Of a DNA stretch of 64,000 nt, positions 1 through 6,673 are shown piece after piece. The notes beneath the pieces were generated by a model. It made no database searches, had not been told where the DNA came from, and worked only from the letters and a program-made list of their open reading frames with translations. This stretch comes from Alphaproteobacteria bacterium (GTDB taxonomy: Bacteria; Pseudomonadota; Alphaproteobacteria; Rhodobacterales; Rhodobacteraceae). The position numbers and the translations under genes are program-made. Position 1 is the first letter of the stretch; each line of letters opens with the position of its first letter. The stretch covers positions 186,001-250,000 of the forward strand of contig JAUHVR010000004.1 of NCBI GenBank assembly GCA_030424865.1, written 5' to 3'.

Positions 1-261
1 GCCGGAGGCCCCAATGCAGGCCACGCCATCGGGGCGCACCATCAGGATCGTCCAGGATCCGCTCGCGGGATCCGCCCAGAACTCAAACAAGACGCCCCCC
101 CCCGACAGCCCCGAGGCCATCAGCTCTTCACCATACCCTCTGGCCAGACGGTCCCGCGCGACATCCGCCGGACCGCAGGTTGCCAATGCGGCCGTCGCGC
201 CTAGCATCGACAGCAACAAGGCCAATCCGGCCCGCCGTGAGATGGTCAAAATCCGCTTCAT
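1..261 (-). CDS. Secreted phage-region protein, 3' part cut by window edge
   Basis: The frame is open from the ATG at 261 to the left edge (87 codons, no stop). The N-terminus is basic, followed by a hydrophobic stretch (AGLALLLSML) and an ALA-type cleavage region at about residue 27, so a Sec signal peptide is likely. The visible mature part has no recognised domain. The ATG overlaps the holin stop by 4 bases, so it is translationally coupled to the lysis block. A small exported protein after holin and endolysin suggests a spanin-like or accessory lysis role, but no sequence motif proves it. A nine-base G run (C run on + strand, 95-103) is in frame. Confidence 0.6.
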   Translation of the reverse strand, partial: MKRILTISRRAGLALLLSMLGATAALATCGPADVARDRLARGYGEELMASGLSGGGVLFEFWADPASGSWTILMVRPDGVACIGASG

Positions 262-809
262 GCCTCTGCCTTTCGTGATTTGAGAATGTCGGCCAGCGCC
301 GGATTGTCCCTGGCGTGCACGGCGCCTTCGCCGCCAGGCGAACCGATGGTGTCGCCCGGCACCGCTGGCTGCCTCAGGATCCGGCTGGATTGGACCATGC
401 CCGCGAGATCCTTCTGGAAGTCGAGATCCTTCACCTGGGCGCGCCCGCTGAAGAAGAACGTCACGATTGTCAGGATCACACCCCAGACCATCTGCGGAAT
501 GATCGACCAGGCCTCGAAGACGCGCGCCATGAACTCTGGGTCAACCGGGGTCCAGGCCAAGACCCAGACAGCCCAAAGCGCCATGATCGGGCGCGGCAGG
601 CGGTTCAGGCCATCAACGAAGCTGTCCCACCAGGTGCGGTTCGAACGGGGCGCGAATTCGGCAGCGAACTGCTGAAGCGTGGCGACATCGATCGCGTGCC
701 CACGCTCGGCCGCGCCTTCGGCGTTTTCCCGAAACACCTCGGCGATCTCGACCACCGCATTGCGGCGTTGCCCAAAGAGCGAGGCAAAGACCTGCGCGAT
801 CAACCCCAT
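258..809 (-). CDS. Phage holin, GTA_holin_3TM type
   Basis: A 183-aa protein with a charged N-terminal half (about residues 1-60) and hydrophobic segments at about 70-90 (PIMALWAVWVLAW) and 100-118 (MVWGVILTIVTFFF), after a WWDSFVDGLNRLPRP signature. This matches the three-TM holin family first described in gene transfer agents. Holins make lesions in the inner membrane that release the endolysin. The start overlaps the end of the endolysin gene by 10 bases and the stop overlaps the next gene by 4. The C-terminal tail (about 125-183) is polar and probably cytoplasmic. The family call rests on motif recall; the location in a lysis cassette supports it. Confidence 0.75.
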   Translation of the reverse strand: MGLIAQVFASLFGQRRNAVVEIAEVFRENAEGAAERGHAIDVATLQQFAAEFAPRSNRTWWDSFVDGLNRLPRPIMALWAVWVLAWTPVDPEFMARVFEAWSIIPQMVWGVILTIVTFFFSGRAQVKDLDFQKDLAGMVQSSRILRQPAVPGDTIGSPGGEGAVHARDNPALADILKSRKAEA

Positions 810-1426
810 GATGACACCCGCTCGCGAAACTGCTCATCCGTCAGGTGGTACCTGGGCGAAATGAACTCTTCAGCCCGGCGGATCCAGCCGCCTTTGCCGC
901 CCGCGCGGGTCCGCGCGTATTTGCGCGAGGCCGGGCGGCGGTCCGCGATCCCGAAATAATAGTTCCGGCGGGCGATACCGTAGGCGTCCACCATCTGATC
1001 GCCCAGGCTCTCGAATTCGGTATGGGCGATGCGCGCGGTCTGCGGGCCGATCGCACCGTCGACAGCAATGTCGTGCCCCAGATCCTCCAGGAGCCTCTGC
1101 AGGATACGCACGGCGTTTGACCCGGCATTGACGAACATGTCGAACACCGTGGCCTGCAGCGGCTCGGGCAGCATGTGGATGCGCGGCGCGCTGTAGTAGT
1201 GCTGCAGGAAGATATCGACGGCCTGATCGCGGCTCAGCGATTTGACATCCCGAACATCGACATCCCCGTCGCCATCCAGATCAAGGCCCAGGCGTCGCAT
1301 GGTATGGATCGTGACGCCAAAGTTAGTGGCCCCACCGGGATCGTCGGGATCATTCACAAATCCACCTTCCCGGCCGACGATTTCCTCGGCCAGGGTGCGA
1401 ACATCCAATTTGGGTTTGGGTGACAT
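800..1426 (-). CDS. Phage endolysin, GH108 N-acetylmuramidase with C-terminal peptidoglycan-binding domain
   Basis: A 208-aa enzyme that cleaves the glycan backbone of peptidoglycan at lysis. The catalytic-site signature REGGFVNDPDDPGGATNFGVT starts at residue 19; Glu20 is the expected acid catalyst of GH108. Residues about 48-60 (DLDGDGDVDVRDV) form an EF-hand/dockerin-like Asp-rich loop that should bind calcium. The second half (DIAVDGAIGPQTARIA...) matches the PG_binding_3 domain. There is no signal peptide, so export depends on the downstream holin. It is the first gene after the Mor-like regulator, with a dyad site in between. Confidence 0.88.
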   Translation of the reverse strand: MSPKPKLDVRTLAEEIVGREGGFVNDPDDPGGATNFGVTIHTMRRLGLDLDGDGDVDVRDVKSLSRDQAVDIFLQHYYSAPRIHMLPEPLQATVFDMFVNAGSNAVRILQRLLEDLGHDIAVDGAIGPQTARIAHTEFESLGDQMVDAYGIARRNYYFGIADRRPASRKYARTRAGGKGGWIRRAEEFISPRYHLTDEQFRERVSSWG

Positions 1427-1453
1427 GAGTGAGGCTCCGCTGTTCAGCCTCAG

Positions 1454-1477
1454 ATTGAGCGATCGAGCGCGCTCAAT
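1454..1477. promoter_or_regulatory. Perfect dyad upstream of the lysis genes
   Basis: ATTGAGCG (1454-1461) and CGCTCAAT (1470-1477) form a perfect 8-base inverted repeat with an 8-base spacer. It lies in the only gap between the Mor-like gene and the endolysin start at 1426. In Mu, Mor and C bind short dyads upstream of middle and late promoters. The role as the phage late or middle activator site is inference. Confidence 0.4.
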
Positions 1478-1504
1478 TCATGTCTAAGGATTTGCCAGAA
1501 TGGC

Positions 1505-1909
1505 TCAGAACAGCGAGAGCTGGTCGCCTGGTTTCGGCGGGGCCTCATCGGTCGGAGGCGCGGCACCATTGGGCGGCGCTTTCAGAGCCTTTCGCACCGA
1601 GACCTCGGTGAGGCGCAGGCGGCGGACGATTTCGGTGACGGTCAGGCCCTCAGCCTTCAACGCGTGGATCAGCCAGGTGTTGGGGCGCGGGATCCGAGAG
1701 TAATCGTCGGTCAATCGCTTGTTCAGCTGGTGCAGGGCCTCGGCACCAATCATCTTCTCGGCGTCGCTGCGGCCCTGCGGGTTCTTCGGAAAATACATTC
1801 GCACCCCGCCGAACTCGACCAGGAACGCGACAGCCTTGGCAGGTCCAAGGACCTCGACGTAGGGCGCGACATGGGCCGGGTGCGGCGGATATGCGATGTT
1901 TGGTGTCAC
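1505..1909 (-). CDS. Mor-like phage transcription activator
   Basis: A 134-aa protein from a GTG at 1909, chosen because GTGA overlaps the upstream stop by 4 bases; a longer frame opens at 1960. The middle has GGVRMYFPKNPQGRSD, the Mor/C-type beta-strand region (GG.R.Y.PK). The C-terminal half (IPRPNTWLIHALKAEGLTVTEIVRRLRLTEVSVRKAL) is a helix-turn-helix. Mor of Mu is 129 aa, switches on middle transcription and also follows gemA. The tail ends in PKPGDQLSLF. The size, position and architecture agree; the family call is moderate because sequence identity cannot be measured here. Confidence 0.6.
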   Translation of the reverse strand: MTPNIAYPPHPAHVAPYVEVLGPAKAVAFLVEFGGVRMYFPKNPQGRSDAEKMIGAEALHQLNKRLTDDYSRIPRPNTWLIHALKAEGLTVTEIVRRLRLTEVSVRKALKAPPNGAAPPTDEAPPKPGDQLSLF

Positions 1910-2169
1910 GTCTCGGATCTCGGTGAGCGCGTGTGGTTCTGGCCACGTTTCGGCCCGCATTGGCGCGATATTGTGGTGATCCTTTCATCCTCATCGATGC
2001 GATACCGAAAGCCGTCGATCAGGACCGAGCTCATGCCCTCATGCCCCTCTGTCACCTCGTCGACACGTCGCCCGATGTCCCGGCGCAGCCCCTCGATGTC
2101 GACGCCCTCAACCTGCTCAAGGTAACGCAGTACGGCGTGGTCCGAGACCGGATGGCGGGGTTTCTTCAT
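1906..2169 (-). CDS. Hypothetical phage protein, 87 aa
   Basis: The start ATG at 2169 overlaps the gemA stop by 4 bases and the stop overlaps the Mor-like gene, so it sits inside a tightly coupled string. The sequence (HAVLRYLEQVEGVDIEGLRRDIGRR) looks like a small alpha-helical protein followed by a beta region (SSVLIDGFRYRID). Proteins that begin SDHAVLRYLERVEGVD are common beside gemA in Rhodobacteraceae Mu-like phages, but their function is unknown to me. Confidence 0.65.
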   Translation of the reverse strand: MKKPRHPVSDHAVLRYLEQVEGVDIEGLRRDIGRRVDEVTEGHEGMSSVLIDGFRYRIDEDERITTISRQCGPKRGQNHTRSPRSET

Positions 2170-2615
2170 TTGCCGATCCTTTCCCAGTCGATCTCGACAC
2201 CAGCGCGACGCGCCCAAGCGATCAAGGCCTGCAGCACGGCGTCGATCTGCTTGTGATCGCGCAGTTGGTCCACATCGACAGGCACGCTGCCCCAGGCGTC
2301 GCCAAACTTCCGCCGGACGAAGGCGTTCAGGCCCTTTCGGGTCGGGTTGTCCAGCTCACCCGCCGCCCCAAGCTTGGCCCAAAGCACATGCACCAGCCGC
2401 AAGTCCTTGCGTGGCGCGGGCTTGTAACGGCCCTTTGAAGCGGGTTTGAAACCCTGTTGAACCAGGTGATCCTTGATCGTCCGCAGCTCTTGCTCGTCCA
2501 TGTCGGACAGGCTCTCTTTGCCGACGAGCTGAAGCTGAAGCGCCTTGCGGGTGTCCGTGTCGATGCCAAGCTCGCGGCAGCCCACGAAGATCAGTTTGCG
2601 AAGGGATTGGGTCAT
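2166..2615 (-). CDS. gemA: GemA/gp16-family phage regulatory protein (DUF1018)
   Basis: A 149-aa protein. The N-terminal pattern LRKLIFVGCRELGIDTDTRKALQLQLVGKESLSDMDEQEL and the C-terminal WGSVPVDVDQLRDHKQIDAVLQALIAWA are typical of GemA (Mu gp16), a basic protein of the semi-essential early region that affects host gene expression and DNA topology. The middle is Lys/Arg-rich (SKGRYKPAPRKDLR), fitting nucleic-acid contact. It follows the DUF3164 gene and precedes the Mor-like activator, the usual order in Mu-like phages. Confidence 0.85.
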   Translation of the reverse strand: MTQSLRKLIFVGCRELGIDTDTRKALQLQLVGKESLSDMDEQELRTIKDHLVQQGFKPASKGRYKPAPRKDLRLVHVLWAKLGAAGELDNPTRKGLNAFVRRKFGDAWGSVPVDVDQLRDHKQIDAVLQALIAWARRAGVEIDWERIGK

Positions 2616-2773
2616 GATGCGGCCCTCCCGAAGGAAGGCAGCAAACCATGCGCCATCGATCGATGGTGTGTCGCCCGGCGGATCAACTTGTGGTAGACGG
2701 GCAGAAGCGGGCGGTGTTGGCGCACCCCCCGCCCCCTGTCATCCCCCGAACCAAACTTCGAAGGACGCATCTG

Positions 2774-3025
2774 ATGAACGACGGTAAACAGACCAAGAGC
2801 TACGCCGAATGGGCGAAAGAGGTCTGGAATGAAGGAGCAGAAACCATGTGGCGCAACGCAATCGCCGACACCGTGATCGGAATGCTGGAACGCGGACAAG
2901 AGGTGACCCGGGACAGCCTGCGATCCGCACTGGAAACCCAGGTCGTGTCGGACAACACGCCGACGCTCTACCGCTCGACGCTGATCGGTGCGGTCAAGGC
3001 GCTGGACGGCAACCCGCCCAGCTGA
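2774..3025 (+). CDS. Small hypothetical protein on the opposite strand of the phage operon
   Basis: An 83-aa frame starting at ATG 2774 with a good ribosome site (GAAGGA, 2760-2765) 8 bases upstream. The product is acidic and helical (SYAEWAKEVWNEGAETMWRNAIADTVIGMLERGQEVTRDSLRSALE), resembling small single-domain helical proteins. It is the only rightward gene between the repressor and the lysis cassette and fills the 158-base gap between gemA and DUF3164. It has no recognised domain. An independent promoter would be needed; it may be a lysogeny-expressed (moron-like) gene. Confidence 0.6.
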   Translation: MNDGKQTKSYAEWAKEVWNEGAETMWRNAIADTVIGMLERGQEVTRDSLRSALETQVVSDNTPTLYRSTLIGAVKALDGNPPS

Positions 3026-3063
3026 GGGGGTGGCGTGATGGGACAGGTTTTCCATCACGCCCC

Positions 3064-3681
3064 TCACACACTCGCCAGATCAAGCGCGATCGCGTGCCGG
3101 TTGCCCGCCGCGTCGATCTCGTAAAAGCGTACATAGGTCTTTGATCCCGTGACGCGGACAGCGTCCGAGATTGCGTCCATGGCGCGGCTCCACTCCGCAT
3201 CATTGATCTCGAGACGGCGCAGTCCCAACACCCGCTGTGTGTCGATCTTGCCGGTCTTGTTGACCTGGAAGGCATGTTCGACCAACACGCGTGTGTTGTC
3301 GTTGGCGTCCTGGGACCAGCGGCGCACGCAGTTGTCGATCAGCTCTTTCGCAGCGTTCAGCTCGGGTCCGAAAGCGATGTGTTCGGCCACGGCGATCTGC
3401 ATCTCGGCGCTGCCGTCAAAGGCGCGCAGGGTCATGTTGCCCTTGGCGCCACCCTTGGTCGCGCCGTATCTCTCGTTGACCAGGTATTTGAAGGCGACGG
3501 CTTCGCTCAGTGCCTGCGCCTTGAAGGTGGTCAGGGCAAGCGACAGCTCGGCAGCAATGCGGGTCAGCTTGCGCACCAACTCGTCCTCGAGCTTGTCTTC
3601 GTCCTTCACCTTGGTTTCTGGGATCAGGCTACCAGTCGCATTCTGCATGTAGCCTGCGGGGATCTGCGGGTGTTCGTTCAT
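3064..3681 (-). CDS. DUF3164 family Mu-like phage protein
   Basis: A 205-aa protein with the DUF3164 pattern: N-terminal GYMQNATGSLIPETKVKDEDKLEDELV, a central YGATKGGAKGNMTLRAFDGSAEMQIAVAEHIAFGPELNAAKELID, and a C-terminal KIDTQRVLGLRRLEINDAEWSRAMDAISDAVRVTGSKTYVRFYE. The family is found in Mu-like phages near the transposition genes; its biochemical function is not established. A ribosome site (AAAGGAG) precedes the ATG at 3681. It is read in the same direction as the early operon. Confidence 0.8.
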   Translation of the reverse strand: MNEHPQIPAGYMQNATGSLIPETKVKDEDKLEDELVRKLTRIAAELSLALTTFKAQALSEAVAFKYLVNERYGATKGGAKGNMTLRAFDGSAEMQIAVAEHIAFGPELNAAKELIDNCVRRWSQDANDNTRVLVEHAFQVNKTGKIDTQRVLGLRRLEINDAEWSRAMDAISDAVRVTGSKTYVRFYEIDAAGNRHAIALDLASV

Positions 3682-3700
3682 CTCAATGCTCCTTTTCTGG

Positions 3701-3922
3701 TCAGTCGTCGAGGATCTCGGCGTCTTCGATCGCCTTGGCTCCGAGCTTCTGTAGGAAGGCCTGCTGGCACAGTTTGCCCGCGCCGCAGCAGTCGATCAGA
3801 ACACCCATCGCCTCGATCTCTTCATAGGTGACGGCTTCGGTACCGCGACGGCCGCGCGTGTCCATCTTGTGCATCGCTGAACCCGCGAGACGCAGCATTT
3901 CGGCCTCTGAGAAACATTGCAT
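3701..3922 (-). CDS. Hypothetical phage protein, 73 aa
   Basis: The ATG at 3922 has a clear ribosome site (GAGGGAGA) 5-6 bases upstream, so this internal start is preferred over a longer frame. The product (CFSEAEMLRLAGSAMHKMDTRGRRGTEAVTYEEIEAMGVLIDCCGAGKLCQQAFLQKLGA) is helical with a CC pair and a further Cys, acidic at the C-terminus. No domain is recognised. It lies between the HNH gene and the DUF3164 gene, in the same operon. Confidence 0.6.
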   Translation of the reverse strand: MQCFSEAEMLRLAGSAMHKMDTRGRRGTEAVTYEEIEAMGVLIDCCGAGKLCQQAFLQKLGAKAIEDAEILDD

Positions 3923-3935
3923 CAGGTATCTCCCT

Positions 3936-4301
3936 CTATGTGCTGGTCGCAGCACGCCGATCAAAAAGATCAAACTGGCGTGAGTTTCTGCGACGGGTTT
4001 GCGCCGCATTGCGTCGGCGGTGTGGCGCGTCCCACATGTTGTGGCAGCGCTGGCAAAGCGCGCGGCATCGATCCGGGTCAGAGTGACTTTCGTCGTGGTC
4101 CATATGCGCAATGGTCAAAACAACTTTGCCACCAGTCCGAGGATGGGGTTGGTGGTTCACGGCTCGGCAATCCGGGTTTTGTGCCGTGCCTTCGCACCGG
4201 TTCGCCGCCCGGAACAGAATGAAGGCTCGAAAGGCCTTCCACTCTTTCGAGTGAATTGAACCGCCTGGGTATCGCTTCATCTTCTCCGGTGAAATGGGCA
4301 A
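3936..4301 (-). CDS. HNH-type endonuclease-like phage protein
   Basis: The frame is open from 4385, but a TTG at 4301 has a Shine-Dalgarno-like AAGGA 6 bases upstream and avoids overlap with the neighbour, so it is preferred. RYPGGSIHSKEW begins the conserved part, followed by NRCEGTAQNPDCRA, VVLTIAHMDHDESHSDPDRCRALCQRCHNMWD. The Cys pairs (C..C and CQRC) and the AHMDH segment are the zinc and HNH active-site elements. Such proteins sit in many Rhodobacteraceae phages; the target DNA is unknown. The C-terminus is Arg-rich. Confidence 0.7.
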   Translation of the reverse strand: MPISPEKMKRYPGGSIHSKEWKAFRAFILFRAANRCEGTAQNPDCRAVNHQPHPRTGGKVVLTIAHMDHDESHSDPDRCRALCQRCHNMWDAPHRRRNAAQTRRRNSRQFDLFDRRAATST

Positions 4302-4344
4302 GACTGATCCTTTCAGCGTGCGCTTGTGGAAGGGATTGCCGGGT

Positions 4345-4659
4345 TCATTCTGATGCCGCTCGCTCTTCGTCGAACCAAGGCTCACGGATCAGGGAAACAA
4401 GCGCGCAGCCCTCGCCCTTGGTGTTCGAAACCGGGACCACCTTCGCTGTGCGCACGTCCGGCCGTTTCACGGTCAGCAGCTTGAGCTCCAACGGATGGCA
4501 GTTCGAGCCATGCCGGTTTCCGTGAAACTTCACCCGGTAGTAGTGCGGATCACCTTTGGTGCGCAGCACCTTGCCGGTCTTGCCGGTCACGCTGTGGCGA
4601 ACACGGTCGCCAGGCTGAAACCTCGTGCCATAGGTGCGTTCGATGTAATTGTACGGCAT
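4345..4659 (-). CDS. Hypothetical phage protein, 104 aa, KOW/SH3-like
   Basis: The N-terminal half (GTRFQPGDRVRHSVTGKTGKVLRTKGDPHYYRVKFHG) reads like a small beta-barrel of the KOW/SH3 kind, with GDRVRH...GKTGKV as the turn signature. The rest has no recognised motif. The stop-start junction with the upstream 105-aa gene overlaps by one base. Part of the early leftward string between the wHTH genes and the HNH gene. Function not known. Confidence 0.6.
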   Translation of the reverse strand: MPYNYIERTYGTRFQPGDRVRHSVTGKTGKVLRTKGDPHYYRVKFHGNRHGSNCHPLELKLLTVKRPDVRTAKVVPVSNTKGEGCALVSLIREPWFDEERAASE

Positions 4660-4976
4660 CAGATTTCAGCCCAATCAGAAACCAGCGCGGCGACCGCTGC
4701 GTCCGCCTCACGACGTAGCCGATGCGCTTCGTCGTCTGCGAAATTTGCCGCGCTGACGCCGGTACCGACAAGGATCCGCTCCAGTTCAATCATCGCGTCT
4801 TCGCCCGTTTCGAAGAGCTTGATCTTGTAGTGCTCTTTTGCGTAGCGGAGCTGGGAACCGTATTTTGACTTGGCGAAAACCATTTTTGGGGTCAAACGAT
4901 CGACCTTGATTGTGAACGGTCGCCATTTGTATCCGGCCCCCTTCCACGACGTTTTGACCATTACAGCGAACATCAC
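4659..4976 (-). CDS. Hypothetical phage protein, 105 aa
   Basis: A small basic N-terminal half (SWKGAGYKWRPFTIKVDRLTPKMVFAKSKYG) and an acidic helical C-terminus (ANFADDEAHRLRREADAAVAALVSDWAEI). Two Met codons open the frame, so the start is ambiguous by one residue. The start overlaps the upstream gene by 4 bases. No domain is recognised. Confidence 0.55.
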   Translation of the reverse strand: MMFAVMVKTSWKGAGYKWRPFTIKVDRLTPKMVFAKSKYGSQLRYAKEHYKIKLFETGEDAMIELERILVGTGVSAANFADDEAHRLRREADAAVAALVSDWAEI

Positions 4977-5335
4977 TTATCCTCTCTGTTGCGCGGACAC
5001 TCCAGGCAGGCCCGCCGCATTGTGGTGCGCAGCGTGTTGATCAGCTCGGGGCTGCGGGCGCGTTTGCGCCAGGTGGCGCATTTGTTTTTTGGCAACGCAC
5101 CAAGAACAGGGCAGCGCACGGTCTCGGACAGGAACACGCCCCGAACGTGATCTTCCACGGTGCGCATGTCGCCGCCGTAGGTGCCTTTCAAAACCGAAGA
5201 TACCGTCGAGGCGCTGTAGCCGACCCGCTCTGCTGTCTTGTTCTGGCTGGTGGCGTCGCAGGCCCTGGCCAGGGCAACAATCCAGTCGGGTGCCGCTATC
5301 CCCCAGGCCTCGCGGACAATATCCATCTTGCTCAT
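4973..5335 (-). CDS. Small HTH protein with C-terminal Cys pair
   Basis: A 120-aa protein. Residues about 20-50 (ALARACDATSQNKTAERVGYSASTVSSVLKGTYGG) fit a helix-turn-helix. The C-terminal half has Cys residues in a pattern CPVLG...KCATW...CLECPRN that could bind a metal. Overlaps both neighbours by 4 bases, so it is co-translated with the wHTH gene and the 105-aa gene. Similar proteins stand downstream of muB in Rhodobacteraceae Mu-like phages; a regulatory function is likely but unproven. Confidence 0.65.
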   Translation of the reverse strand: MSKMDIVREAWGIAAPDWIVALARACDATSQNKTAERVGYSASTVSSVLKGTYGGDMRTVEDHVRGVFLSETVRCPVLGALPKNKCATWRKRARSPELINTLRTTMRRACLECPRNREDK

Positions 5336-5874
5336 CGGTTGCCCCTCCGCTGAGACGGTTTGAATTCTTCGGTGTTGGGATCGTCGATGCCCCAGCGGCG
5401 CGTGCGACGCGGCGCTGTTGGGCCACTGTTTTCCACCAGCGCATAGAAGCGGTCCTGCCCTCCGCGCACGGGGCTTTGAAGGACACGCAGGTAGCTGGCC
5501 TCAGCCAGGGCGCGGCAATAGGCCTCGGCGTCCTTCTGAGTGAGTTCGTGCTGCGTCGCGTTGACATGCGCCACCAGATCCTTTGGCGAAAACGTCCGCA
5601 GGCGGCGCATCAGCGTCCACATCGCCTGGACGGCGTCTTTGGCCTGGATCTCTTCCACTGAAGGCTGGTCGGCGTGTTTTGCGTTTGCGTAGATCTTGCG
5701 GTGCTGATCCTTGCGGATCATGCGGATCAGGCCCGCCTGCTCCCAGCGGCGCACAAAGTCCTGCGCCGTGGCACGGTTGTAGCCAGCTGCTTCCAGATCA
5801 TTCCAATGAAAGGCCTTGCGCGCCTTGACCGTGTTCCAGGCCTGGCGCTCCATCTCTGACCGAAACGCGCTCAT
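5332..5874 (-). CDS. Winged-helix-like phage protein, 180 aa
   Basis: Residues about 10-65 (AWNTVKARKAFHWNDLEAAGYNRATAQDFVRRWEQAGLIRMIRKDQHRKIYA) have the layout of a winged helix: three helices, then a wing. The C-terminal region has a second similar segment (FSPKDLVAHVNATQHELTQKDAEAYCRALAEASYLRVL), so it may hold two wHTH modules. It overlaps muB (start) and the next gene (stop) by 4 bases. It is probably a DNA-binding early protein; the specific function is unknown. Confidence 0.65.
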   Translation of the reverse strand: MSAFRSEMERQAWNTVKARKAFHWNDLEAAGYNRATAQDFVRRWEQAGLIRMIRKDQHRKIYANAKHADQPSVEEIQAKDAVQAMWTLMRRLRTFSPKDLVAHVNATQHELTQKDAEAYCRALAEASYLRVLQSPVRGGQDRFYALVENSGPTAPRRTRRWGIDDPNTEEFKPSQRRGNR

Positions 5875-6662
5875 CGTGTGGCCACCCGCTTGCCGCGCGT
5901 CGTCTGGGCCAATTGCAGTTTGGGTCGCAGGTTTTCGACGGTGCGTTTTGGTGGCACCTTGCCGTCAAAGAAAGACCGTTTGCCCCAGAGCGTGAGATCA
6001 ACCTGATTGGTGCCGTTGCTGCGGGCCACCTCGCAAACGGCCAGCAGGTTGTTGTTGACGCGGCGCACCGAGCCGTCTGCGGCTTGCACGATCTCCACCA
6101 ACAGGGCCTCTTCAATCTCGATCCCCGGCGCATAGATCTGCGCCAGCTGGCGCGCATCGCTCATCTCGCAGGGCTGCGCCCCTTCCCAGGCCGAGACGCG
6201 GTTGTGGATGTTCTCAATCGCCGTCAGCTTGCGCGGCAATTCCTCTTCGCCGACCAGGATCACAGGGGCCACCCGGCCCGCGCCGTTGTAGATGTCCCGC
6301 GCCAGGCCGATCATGTCGTTGCTCTTCAGAAGATACTGCGCGTCGTCGATGATCAGCGGCGTTGTCGAGCGCGCCAGCTCAGCCGCGATCAGCTCGACCA
6401 GGTCCGGAATGCTGCCCCGTGGGGTCAGGGACATGATTTCGCAAATCTTCTTGAGGAAGAAGCGCTTGGTCACGCTCTCGGGCACCTCGATTGCGATGGC
6501 ATCAAAGGTAACCTCAGCCACGCCAACCGCGCTGGTTTTACCCCAGCCCGATGGGCCGTAGAAACAGGCCATGCGCTCCTGACCCAGAGGCGCATCGATC
6601 ATCTGCTCGACCAGAATGGTCATGGCAGTGACGTTGCGCAGCTGCGCGATGCTTGGGATCAT
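5871..6662 (-). CDS. MuB-type AAA+ ATPase, transposition target-selection protein
   Basis: A 263-aa protein. Walker A is GPSGWGKTS at residues 36-44 and Walker B is LIIDDAQ at about 103-109, followed by sensor-like segments. MuB binds DNA in an ATP-dependent filament, marks targets for the MuA transpososome, and protects the phage genome from self-integration. It lies 11 bases downstream of the transposase gene, as in Mu. It is shorter at the N-terminus than Mu's 312-aa MuB and shows no obvious N-terminal HTH domain. Confidence 0.85.
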   Translation of the reverse strand: MIPSIAQLRNVTAMTILVEQMIDAPLGQERMACFYGPSGWGKTSAVGVAEVTFDAIAIEVPESVTKRFFLKKICEIMSLTPRGSIPDLVELIAAELARSTTPLIIDDAQYLLKSNDMIGLARDIYNGAGRVAPVILVGEEELPRKLTAIENIHNRVSAWEGAQPCEMSDARQLAQIYAPGIEIEEALLVEIVQAADGSVRRVNNNLLAVCEVARSNGTNQVDLTLWGKRSFFDGKVPPKRTVENLRPKLQLAQTTRGKRVATR

Positions 6663-6673
6663 ATCCGTCCTCC

